Below are positions 13,613 through 20,025 of a stretch of DNA of 64,000 bases, in pieces. The DNA is from Beroe forskalii (Eukaryota > Ctenophora > Nuda > Beroida > Beroidae): contig WFMF01000005.1 in NCBI GenBank assembly GCA_011033025.1, forward strand, positions 1,612,001 through 1,676,000, in the 5' to 3' direction. Position numbers and translations under genes: made by a program. How positions within the stretch are numbered: the stretch's first letter is position 1; every line of letters begins with the position of its first letter. The notes below the pieces were generated by a model. It saw only the letters and a list, made by a program, of their open reading frames with translations, was not told the origin of the DNA and made no database searches.

Positions 13613-14173
13613 TAATCAATCAATCAATCAGGTGGACACAGAGAATGCTCTTCGTAAGAGCACATCGATGGAAAGCGTGAACACTAAGCGGTACCTCAGT
13701 GCTCTTGACAGCGAGATAGAAACCCCGCGAGGCGAAGCCGAGGACTCAGGGGACGGAGTGGGACGGCCTCGACCTGAGGGGGCGGAACATCTCCCATCCG
13801 GCACCGTTCTCCCGCCCCCACTCCCACCTAGAGTGGACAAAGTGGACATCAATGCCGGTGAGCAGGCTATTATACCAAAGGAAGTGTTTGGGTTAGGATT
13901 CGTTCTGTGTATAAGTATTCTCTGAAATCTGAATAACTTTCCAGTTTATATTCTTACAATCCAAACTTATTTCTTATATCTTCAGCATTGCAGTCGTCGT
14001 TCAGAAAGAAACTCGAACAATCCCGATCTCTCTCACAATCGGACTGTGGGGCGGGCCAGCCCGTCAAAGCGTTTGCCCCTAAGTCCCCTCACGCCACTCC
14101 TCCCTCCACCTCCCCGCCCCTCCTTCCCCCACGGCCACGGAGACAGTCGCTGGACGGAACAACCACTGTGTAG
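3720..14173 (+). CDS. RAPGEF2: Rap guanine-nucleotide exchange factor, PDZ-GEF type (RAPGEF2/6-like), 3' 15 exons
   Basis: It would activate Rap GTPases at junctions and membranes. I join exons 3720-3890, 5928-6069, 7020-7135, 7369-7446, 7620-7898, 8034-8222, 8416-8580, 8881-8985, 9121-9255, 9635-9767, 12275-12438, 12872-12976, 13173-13313, 13632-13857 and 13986-14173. All have AG/GT borders and matching phases, giving about 778 residues. Domain order: end of the REM domain, PDZ (GTYV...GLRVGDHI), Ras-associating domain (EAVKLYC onward), then the RasGEF catalytic domain ([35 protein letters not shown]). The tail segment [20 protein letters not shown] resembles the vertebrate RAPGEF2 tail. The protein ends TTTV, a class I PDZ ligand. 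The N-terminal cNMP and REM exons are missing from the window. Exon 5928-6069 lacks one base near 6010: the frame breaks between HIFS and NDTKLEQF. The intron 9768-12274 contains a separate gene. Confidence 0.9.
3879..4003 (+). repeat. 62-bp tandem duplication containing the exon A donor
   Basis: TGCTCAGCTGGGGTGAGTG occurs at 3879 and again at 3941, and the copies stay aligned through GATGACGTCATTATCAGG and the following GGTTAGAGTGGG. Each copy carries the last exon codons and the GTGAGT donor. A third partial GACGTCATTATCAG follows near 3997. Confidence 0.85.
4184..4259. repeat. 38-bp tandem duplication
   Basis: GTGGCTCCATGTTCAATG begins at 4184 and again at 4222, and the units differ at one position (CTCGTG versus CTTGTG). 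It lies in the RapGEF intron. Confidence 0.85.
4529..4680. repeat. Dispersed repeat, copy 1 (~150 bp)
   Basis: ACAATGGTGGGAGCAGGG through AAGGTGTTGTGTAAA closely matches 5156-5305 in the same orientation, with about 10-15 percent differences and small indels. The two lie about 630 bp apart in one RapGEF intron. The minus-strand frames here are low-complexity and not convincing as genes. Confidence 0.7.
5156..5305. repeat. Dispersed repeat, copy 2 (~150 bp)
   Basis: This is the second copy of the 4529-4680 sequence. It shares GCGTGTAGAATTG, GTAATAACATGCGAGAAAC and AAGGTGTTGTGTAAA blocks in the same order. Confidence 0.7.
5638..5702. mobile_element. Decayed CRE-foldback MITE copy
   Basis: TGAGAAATAGGAGGTTGAG and ATGACGTCATTAGC match the left arm of the family. 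The right arm is poorly preserved (TGGTGACGTCC). Confidence 0.45.
6062..6270 (+). repeat. Degenerate tandem repeat of the exon B donor region
   Basis: The exon end CTCAGA|GTACGTTCC is followed by at least four diverged copies: CTCAGAATATTTTCG, CTCAGAGTATGTTCCAATTT, CTCAGAGTACGTTTCAATTT and CCAGAATACGTTCCAATT, spaced roughly 30-50 bp apart by T-rich linkers with TTTCAG. Several copies keep a usable GTACGT or GTATGT donor. Confidence 0.7.
6695..6776. mobile_element. CRE-foldback MITE copy
   Basis: AAGAGAAAATAGGCGGTTC at the left mirrors AACCGTCTATTTCTCG at the right. The interior CATCAACTCACTACATTGAG is almost identical to the copies at 2369 and 9281. It lies within a RapGEF intron. Confidence 0.8.
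8712..8846. repeat. Large imperfect hairpin in a RapGEF intron
   Basis: CGATTATCAGATGATAACTG plus AAAGCTTCTGATATGATATT on the left pairs with its complement between about 8785 and 8840. The arms are about 50 bp and the loop AT-rich. The right arm ends about 40 bp before the acceptor of exon 8881-8985, so the structure could bring branch point and acceptor together. It could equally be a MITE. Confidence 0.75.
9281..9360. mobile_element. CRE-foldback MITE copy, best preserved
   Basis: The outer arms GAGAAATAGGCGGTT and ACCGCCTATTTCTC are near-perfect inverted repeats, and the interior contains TGATAATGACGTCATC with a CRE palindrome. It lies 26 bp downstream of the donor of RapGEF exon 9121-9255. 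Confidence 0.85.
9517..9565 (+). pseudogene. Duplicated 5' part of RapGEF exon J with its acceptor
   Basis: CAG followed by 46 exon bases (GATCTGCACGACTTGTTGGA...) is exactly repeated 115 bp downstream, where the complete exon begins at 9635. The copy breaks off after AAATACC into CCTGTTCTCACCCCC repeats. It keeps a pyrimidine tract and acceptor but no donor. Confidence 0.85.
9740..9957 (+). repeat. 28-bp tandem array seeded on the exon J donor boundary
   Basis: The exon end AGGACCTGACGTTCATCC..CTAG|GTGAGT is followed by about five 28-bp copies of the form AGGACCTCACATTCACTAGT-TCACCTAG. The last unit ends TTAGGTGAG and so again has a donor-like site. The resemblance of the unit to the exon's last 25 bases indicates origin from the junction. 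Confidence 0.75.
10333..11439 (+). CDS. Truncated intronless RgpF-like glycosyltransferase nested in a RapGEF intron
   Basis: It encodes 368 residues from the first ATG of the frame at 10333 (an earlier in-frame codon is TTG). A basic stretch (RRRQVKK) and a hydrophobic segment ([13 protein letters not shown]) near residues 20-40 suggest a type II Golgi/ER signal anchor. The rest resembles the rhamnan-synthesis F (RgpF) glycosyltransferase family: [40 protein letters not shown]. It closely matches residues 44 to about 345 of the paralogue at 16732 and stops right where that protein's WbsX half begins (after the GIFHQQY position). The gene has no introns, lies on the same strand as its host intron, and has AATAAA at 11956. 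The frame is intact over its length, so it may be a functional short form. Donor substrate and acceptor cannot be told. Confidence 0.75.
   Translation: MPLLKQNVMYLMRWISPRRRQVKKISCFSLFLLVLVLTCHQHRSQWTVEETQVDFSQYQNDSMKNASNTKKIALFVQGYGIDDEAIWKDITQCIRNVGEAKKLADEFSKYPWVDFQPPKPFEFDVFISHKENTNFTDIKLTLEPFGVDQVFSFPILVNEGYDLKQFLEQLELAENLVENGTSSNGYQSFLKIHSKSHARWRRIAFESLCGSPGNVLTALRTLGSDPNIGMISPQGFLVQRSLSTVILAKVSCKNYKILLDNLFNVNLENMQLLYREMFGKELDSKSDFTFSAGTMFWCRYEDFHVDDWVKIMPWLSDRWSSKIEHDGQIEHAIERLFGIIPFLNNVTIAEIGVPVKPIGIFHQQYLLP
11956..11961 (+). promoter_or_regulatory. Polyadenylation signal AATAAA
   Basis: AATAAA occurs 517 bp after the stop of the nested glycosyltransferase and before the next RapGEF exon. 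It could end that transcript within the intron. Assigned by position only. Confidence 0.4.
12640..12871 (+). repeat. Repeated branch-point/acceptor tract before RapGEF exon L, with (TGTC)n
   Basis: Three copies of ACTAACNCTNACTCCCAAGC occur, near 12645, 12700 and 12840. They are separated by TGTCTGTCTG microsatellite. The last copy leads directly to CCACGCTCAG, the acceptor at 12871. ACTAAC resembles the branch-point consensus. Confidence 0.7.
13436..13630 (+). repeat. (CAAT)n microsatellite abutting a splice acceptor
   Basis: About 190 bp of CAAT/ATCA tetranucleotide, interrupted near 13495-13550, runs without a break into ATCAATCAG at 13631, the acceptor of exon 13632-13857. The acceptor has no normal polypyrimidine tract. 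The NQSI-type reading frame in the repeat is not coding evidence. Confidence 0.9.
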
Positions 14174-14548
14174 TCAGCACTGTTGGTGTGTGTTTTCAAA
14201 CGCAAGGAAATGTCTTCAGTTGACGTATTCCCACTCCAGTTTGCGATTTGATGATGTTGGATTACGGATCTGTGCCGCCCTTCGATATGACTCTGTGAGC
14301 GATGCAAACGTCTGTTCCGTTCTTCCAGCCTGACATGTATGTGCGGCACTGGACTTATTGACGAAGGATTTCATAATCAAATCAAGCCACTTTTATGCTT
14401 GGTTTCCATTGCTTTTCGTTTCCAATGGCGAATTTTCGTGGCGTATTATACCTTTTTAATTAGAAAGCAAATATGTGGCGAACCTGGCCTTGATCACACT
14501 ATCTTTTTTATTGTAAATTACCCCTCGATACTTAGATATTCTGAAATC

Positions 14549-14687
14549 GGCGGCATATATCAGCTTACCCACACTTCCATGAATTGAAATTGACGAATCA
14601 GCGCACAAGTTTATCAAAAACTTTTGCACTGATTGGTCAATTTCAGGAAGGTTTCAGGAACCTATGGGTGAGCTAATATGCCGTCAG
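14549..14687. mobile_element. Foldback element 1 (~139 bp)
   Basis: CGGCATATATCAGCTTACCC at the left pairs with GGGTGAGCTAATATGCCG at the right. Inside, TGACGAATCAGCGCACAAG pairs with CTTTTGCACTGATTGGTCA. Nearly the whole sequence forms one imperfect stem. Confidence 0.75.
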
Positions 14688-14698
14688 TATTACAGGGG

Positions 14699-14844
14699 CT
14701 TGTCGAACTCATATGTGCGTGGCTTTTCCAAGTTTTCCATGCGCGGCGTAATCGTGCGCGGCTCGCTGCCTGTTAATAACAGGCAGCGAGCCGCTCACTA
14801 TTACACCGCGCATTGAAAAGCCGCGCATATATGAGTTCGACACG
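14699..14844. mobile_element. Foldback element 2, near-complete palindrome (~146 bp)
   Basis: TGTCGAACTCATATGTGCG through GCTCGCTGCCTGTTA is followed almost immediately by its reverse complement, ending TATGAGTTCGACACG. The centre is CCTGTTAATAACAGG. It is GC-richer than its surroundings and resembles the element at 58899-59023 (TCGAACT ends, GCGCGGCG core). Confidence 0.85.
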
Positions 14845-15840
14845 CCACCGTTACTGCCGTTTTAATGAAAAAATCTGTACATATAACGTCGGAGAAATGT
14901 TTTTAACTAGGTTGACTCAATTACGGACAATGAAATAATCACGAACTTTTGGCTAAGCTTATGTTGAAAGTTGTTTTAATTACTAAACCTTTTTGTACTT
15001 GGTTGATATTTGACTGTTTTGAAAAATCTTGAGTGGACTGAACGGTATTCTGATAATTGGTTTATGTGAAAGGTTTATTAAGTTAAGGAAAATATATCGT
15101 CTTATGCAGGTATCTATAAGCTTTTTGAGTCTCATTCTGAACAACAGTTCCGCTTTTGCAGATCTTTTGTTTGATGCTGTCAATTTGATTTTTAGCGTTC
15201 ATTCTTCGTGTAATTTATTAGCTCCGTATTCTGTTTTAAGTTTATTGTATAATGTATATCATGATGATTTGCACAAACGTATGTATGCAGTGTTGTTTAT
15301 CGCTTACTATTACGGTATGAGATATTGACGTTCACAATCTAGTTACTGTTTGCAGTTCGCCTGTTTGCGACACTTCGTGACACTTTGAAGCTGTAATAGA
15401 GAGCTTTGGTCAATCACTGCGCCAATTTTCTTGACACTTCAATTAATTAGGAAATTAAATGGTTCCCTAATTCCTCACAGAGTTTGATCTATGCTCTTTT
15501 TTAAAATTTATCTTGAAGAGCCAATCACAATTGATTAACTAATTGAAGAGCCAATCAAGTTCTTGAAGTACCAATCAAGTACCTATATAAGTACCACTTA
15601 AATACATATGGTTGCGTTTGCAATGTATATATCTTATTTCACTGTGATTTGGATTGATTCTTTAATCGATTTGAATTGATATAATGTGCTGCGTTTAAAT
15701 TGTCTTCTGGTGGAATCTGTATTTTGACATTCTAAAATTACCAAATTAATAACCAGGCTATTTCACCACAAAATAAGTCCTTTACAATTATATGTGAAGA
15801 GGGGGAATGAGGGAAATGGCTGCAGTGGTGTATTTTCAAG

Positions 15841-15895
15841 TATATGTTAATGCCTTGGTTGTCTGCAAGATGGTCTACTTGATATGAAAGAGATG
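15841..15895 (+). pseudogene. Decayed fragment of the RgpF-like glycosyltransferase
   Basis: ATGCCTTGGTTGTCTGCAAG and ATGGTC match the MPWLS(D/E)RWS segment of both paralogues (near 11270 and 17588). Similarity is recognisable for only about 50 bp. It is a relic of a third copy or of a partial duplication. Confidence 0.65.
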
Positions 15896-16731
15896 TTTTA
15901 TCCTTTTGTCTTTCATCCCAAGATAGCTTAGTTCTTATTAAAGTTTATGTCACGCCCAATGTGTAAACAAGTTCGCAGGATACAGCCTTCCAAATATTTA
16001 AAAGTTCGCTGGTGTAATTTAACCTGGCCTCATGCAACATACGAAAGTACGTGGTACCTCCGCTATCTAAGTGAGCATAGATCCGTTTGCCACTTTGTGT
16101 AGGCGTCAGTCTGTTCTGTGCGTTTGAGGCATTTTACTGGCACGTATGCTATTTATTGCTCATCGGTCAAAATTACATATCAACAGGGAGGTAAAGAGAA
16201 CGATGGGAAGAGATTTTTCTCTGAAAATTGGCAGAAATTTTATTGTATCTTGAGTCGTGCTAACCTTTCAAGATCGATGGGGGGTAGTTTCTAAAGTAAA
16301 ATCTATGGATCATGTGGCAACATTTGGCACTCTTTCTACCTCCCTTCGACAGATGAGCACACATACCGAAATGCTTTCTATTCAGTGTCCAATGTTTACT
16401 TATTTAGGAAAAAATCAGGTTGCATCCGGTTGGTATTTTGAGTTTTTGCATCACTGTCTCTGTACCACTATGTTGTTTGACTACGTATTTCTTGTTTTGT
16501 TTACATGTGCCGTATTTCAATGTGTCCATCAAATTTTGTTGCTTCTTCCCCTCGTCACATTGATGTATTGGTCCCTTCTACAATTTAATCTACAGTGTAC
16601 AATGCCCCCCAACACTAAAAAGGTAGAAACATCCATGCTTTGTTGATGAAAATAACTCCCAGGACTGAGAAGCAATATAGTACTGCCATACGGTATACTG
16701 GCAAACAGCAAATCACACCTACCATTTCCCC

Positions 16732-18792
16732 ATGATCCGACAGATCAGGAGACTGCTTTACCTTGTAATTACTGTCGCATTGCTTCTGAAGCTGCAGTAC
16801 CTATTCCTCTCTTTCAGTTATCAGTCTGTCTTACCACTCAAAACTTACTTTGGAACGAAGAAAATAGCCTTATTCGTCCAGGGCTATGGTATAGATGATG
16901 AAGCCATATGGAAAGATATTACTCAGTGTATCAGAAATGTTGGGGAAGCAAAGAAGTTGGCTGATAATTTCTCTGACTATCCTTGGGTTGATGTTCAGCA
17001 ACCTGAGCCTTTTGAATTCGATGTATTCATAACTCACAGAGAAAATGTCAATTTCGCTGTCATTGAATCGACCTTAGAGCAGTTGGGGGCCGATCAAGTA
17101 TTTGGGTCTTCAATTTTGGTGAATGAAGGTTACGATATAAAGCAATTCCTGGAACAATTAGAAATTGCAGAAAATCTTGTAAAGAATAAGACGATTTCAA
17201 GCGGCTATCAGTCGTTCTTGAAAATCCACTCCAAATCCCATGCAAAGTGGCGACGTGTAGTTTTTGAAAGTTTGTGTGGATCGCCGGGAAATGTTTTAAC
17301 AGTTCTAAGGACATTGAAAAGTGACCCGAATATTGGTATGATTGCTCCTCAGGGTTTCGTTGTGCAAAGACAGGTCAGTCAGGTTGCTTTAGCTGACATT
17401 TTCCATAGACGCATATGGGATTCCTCGTATCAGAAGTATTTTGAAGATAACGTGCAAAATATGCAACTTTTGTACCGAGAAATGTACAGCAAGGACTTTG
17501 ACCCAGAATCGCAATTTTCTTTCAGTGGAGGAACAATGTTTTGGTGTCGGTACAGAGATTTCCGTGTTGCGGATTGGTTGAGGATTATGCCTTGGCTATC
17601 TGAAAGATGGTCCAATAAGTACAAAAGAGACCTCCAAATAGAGCATGCAGTTGAACGAATGTTTGGTGTAATTCCCTCCCTTAATGGCATAACAATTGCC
17701 GAGATAGGAGTTGCTGTGAAACCCATTGCTATCTATCATCCTCACTATAACGAAATACCCAAAACCAGTGACCGTCACGGGTTCACTGAATGGTCGTTAC
17801 TGAAGCAGTCAGACAATGACAGACTAGTCAAGCCTCTGCCTGCAAAGGAGGGGGGTCTAGGATATTATGACTTGAACAATGCTGAAACTCGTCGGAAACA
17901 GGGCGAAATGGCAAAGGCTGCCGGACTACATGGATTCATGTACAATCACTACTGGATACTCAATAACGCTGTCCTGGGTAAAATACCCGAGCTGATGTTA
18001 CAAGACGGTTACCCTGACATACCCTTCCTATTTTGCTGGGTAAACGAGCAGCTGACAGATTTCGGAGTCAGTCTGAAGGAAGAAACTGATTCGCTGTCCA
18101 AAGAAGGTTATGGTGAAGAGGGGGACTGGAAAACCCACTTTAATTATCTATTACCCTTCTTCAGACATCGAAATTATATCACGATAGAAGGTAAACCAGT
18201 CTTTGTTATCAAAAAGGCTAACACACTAGCCTTGAACTCATATATGGATTTATGGAGTAAATTAGCCCGTGAAAGTGGGTTGGATGGTATTTTCTTCGTA
18301 TATTGTCTTGGTGACCACTGGACTATTAAAAAATCCATGTGGACTACTGTACTTCAGGAGTATGACGCTGCCTTGCACCTTCATCCCCAAATCAAAAGCT
18401 TCCTCAGCAATGAAAGTCCAAAGTCCTCCTCATCATCGGACCTAATCTTGAAAATAAATCAGCAGCAGTTTTGGGGGGCCTTCACTTCCTATGATAATTC
18501 ACTCTTTCAAGAATCAAATCCCTCCATTCTTCATATTCCTCCAAAGCAGTTCAAACGTGACATAAGAACCACTTTAGAGCAAATGTCAAACCGACTCCCG
18601 GCATCGGTGGTCGGTAGAATTGATGTTCCAAATCTTTTCTTCGTTTCTGCTTGGAATGACTGGAATAAACAATCTGTTCTGGAACCGAGTGATAAATTCG
18701 GGTTTTCCTATTTGAGTGCCATCAAGCATAATTTGGAAAATCACCCGCTTGTCATAGATCGGCAACAGGAATATCAGAATCAAGATTGGTAA
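16732..18792 (+). CDS. Type II membrane RgpF-WbsX glycosyltransferase, intronless
   Basis: This 686-residue protein is intronless in an intron-rich neighbourhood. Residues 5-30 (RRLLYLVITVALLLKLQYLF) form a basic-flanked signal anchor, suggesting a Golgi lumenal enzyme. Residues about 44-340 resemble the RgpF rhamnan-synthesis family ([45 protein letters not shown]). Residues about 345-675 resemble the WbsX family of O-antigen and capsule loci: YHPHYNEIP, HGFTEWS, YNHYWI, FLFCWVNEQ and the C-terminal WNDWNKQSVLEP. Both domains are best known from bacterial polysaccharide loci, where they are also found fused. AATAAA lies 125 bp after the stop. It is paralogous to the truncated gene at 10333. 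Ancient transfer from bacteria is plausible; contamination is unlikely because the flanks are ordinary host DNA. The sugar substrate is unknown. Confidence 0.88.
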   Translation: MIRQIRRLLYLVITVALLLKLQYLFLSFSYQSVLPLKTYFGTKKIALFVQGYGIDDEAIWKDITQCIRNVGEAKKLADNFSDYPWVDVQQPEPFEFDVFITHRENVNFAVIESTLEQLGADQVFGSSILVNEGYDIKQFLEQLEIAENLVKNKTISSGYQSFLKIHSKSHAKWRRVVFESLCGSPGNVLTVLRTLKSDPNIGMIAPQGFVVQRQVSQVALADIFHRRIWDSSYQKYFEDNVQNMQLLYREMYSKDFDPESQFSFSGGTMFWCRYRDFRVADWLRIMPWLSERWSNKYKRDLQIEHAVERMFGVIPSLNGITIAEIGVAVKPIAIYHPHYNEIPKTSDRHGFTEWSLLKQSDNDRLVKPLPAKEGGLGYYDLNNAETRRKQGEMAKAAGLHGFMYNHYWILNNAVLGKIPELMLQDGYPDIPFLFCWVNEQLTDFGVSLKEETDSLSKEGYGEEGDWKTHFNYLLPFFRHRNYITIEGKPVFVIKKANTLALNSYMDLWSKLARESGLDGIFFVYCLGDHWTIKKSMWTTVLQEYDAALHLHPQIKSFLSNESPKSSSSSDLILKINQQQFWGAFTSYDNSLFQESNPSILHIPPKQFKRDIRTTLEQMSNRLPASVVGRIDVPNLFFVSAWNDWNKQSVLEPSDKFGFSYLSAIKHNLENHPLVIDRQQEYQNQDW

Positions 18793-18916
18793 ATGTTAGA
18801 CATGAAAATCATGTGATATTCTCGCGTTCTGTCCTTTTACTCTTGACCTAAAATTAAAACTTTTATGATCCAGAATCTGGCAGATGTGGATTTTATAAAT
18901 CAATCTACTGTTTGGC

Positions 18917-18922
18917 AATAAA
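18917..18922 (+). promoter_or_regulatory. Polyadenylation signal AATAAA
   Basis: It lies 125 bp downstream of the stop of the RgpF-WbsX gene, a normal distance for that transcript. Confidence 0.6.
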
Positions 18923-20025
18923 CATGACTCAATTTTGTAATCTCCTGGTCTTATTTTGATTTCTGAAAATGACCTTTGGATCGCCAATTTATTACGTTTT
19001 CATCGTCATGAAAGGCGTTGGTACCCATGTACACATGGATCGATCGATAAAATCATGTAAAAATACTCTACTTTCGGAAGCATTTCTATGATTTTCTGGA
19101 CTCATGGCTGGTATTCTCATCACATTTTCAGCTGTAACATTACCATCGTAGGACCCTGTCGACGTATTATTTGTAAGGCGCATGGCCTGGTAAATGTAAA
19201 AAGGCCCCAAAATTTACGCGCACGTATGTATATCGCGCGCGTATGTCGCTTTCATCAGAAATGTGCATGCAACGTAAAACGTAATTTCGAAGCATCCCCA
19301 CGGCAGATGGATGATATCTGTTCCGTGTGCCATTTCGAGCGTCCTGAAGCCGGAATTACAGAAATTTCAGCAGAAATCTCGCAATCGGATTTTTAACCAA
19401 TTAAAACGAAGCGTATAATCAGAAACCAAATAACATGGAGTTAATTACAGAGCCTTTGGAGAAGAGAACACAGGTAACTGTTTACAAGACCGTCACATAT
19501 AAATTACTTCGTCGCACACACGAAACACAGACGATTCCAACGTCATCAATTCATCATTCTAAGCAATGATAATGACGTCACCTAACCTCGTCTATCATTC
19601 GTGCATGACCAATATAATACAATCGCTTTGCGAGCAAAAGCAACTGCGAATAATAATGATAATAATAACATATAGTGTATAAAACAGCCCGGTCCAAAAC
19701 AGCATGCATGCTCTCATATCAAAATCTTTGATAAAATGAATAAATAAAATTTAATCTAAAATTGACAGCAAAACACTTAAAATTTTGACTGATACACTTG
19801 TCGGCGTGTCCATCAGTTTCAGAATAATTTACTACTTTGTACGCTTATCAAGCATAGCTATTGGTGCGAAGGTTGTGACGATTTTATCATTTGCTACTTT
19901 CTCTCCACTTCAGATTTTCATCATACATTCCCAGTAAATTTCTCGACTGACACAATTTACCCAGCTGTTACGATACAAATGCTACTGACTTTCTTCACCT
20001 ATTCAGTCGTGATACGTGGGTCAGT
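18923..20025. other. Spacer between convergent genes
   Basis: This holds the 3' regions of the glycosyltransferase (+) and NUP153 (-). It contains a CG-rich CGCGCGCGTATG patch near 19215-19250, a CRE-foldback relic at 19530-19602 and AT-rich filler. The 102-codon frame at 19088-19396 has no recognisable domain. Confidence 0.5.
19530..19602. mobile_element. Diverged CRE-foldback MITE copy
   Basis: CAACGTCATCAATTCATCAT and CAATGATAATGACGTCACC match the family interior, with decayed arms (AACCTCGTCTATCATTCG). Confidence 0.5.

Larger units (their letters stand above)
14174..16731. other. RapGEF 3' UTR and spacer
   Basis: No convincing gene. It contains two adjacent foldback elements (14549-14687, 14699-14844), an AT-rich 3' UTR-like stretch, and a short decayed glycosyltransferase fragment at 15841-15895. 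Frames of 60-130 codons here lack any family likeness. Confidence 0.5.

Noticed and set aside
16732..18792. Bacterial contamination as source of the RgpF-WbsX gene
   Set aside because: Codon and base composition match the neighbours, a eukaryotic-type anchor and polyA signal are present, and a paralogue lies within an animal gene's intron.
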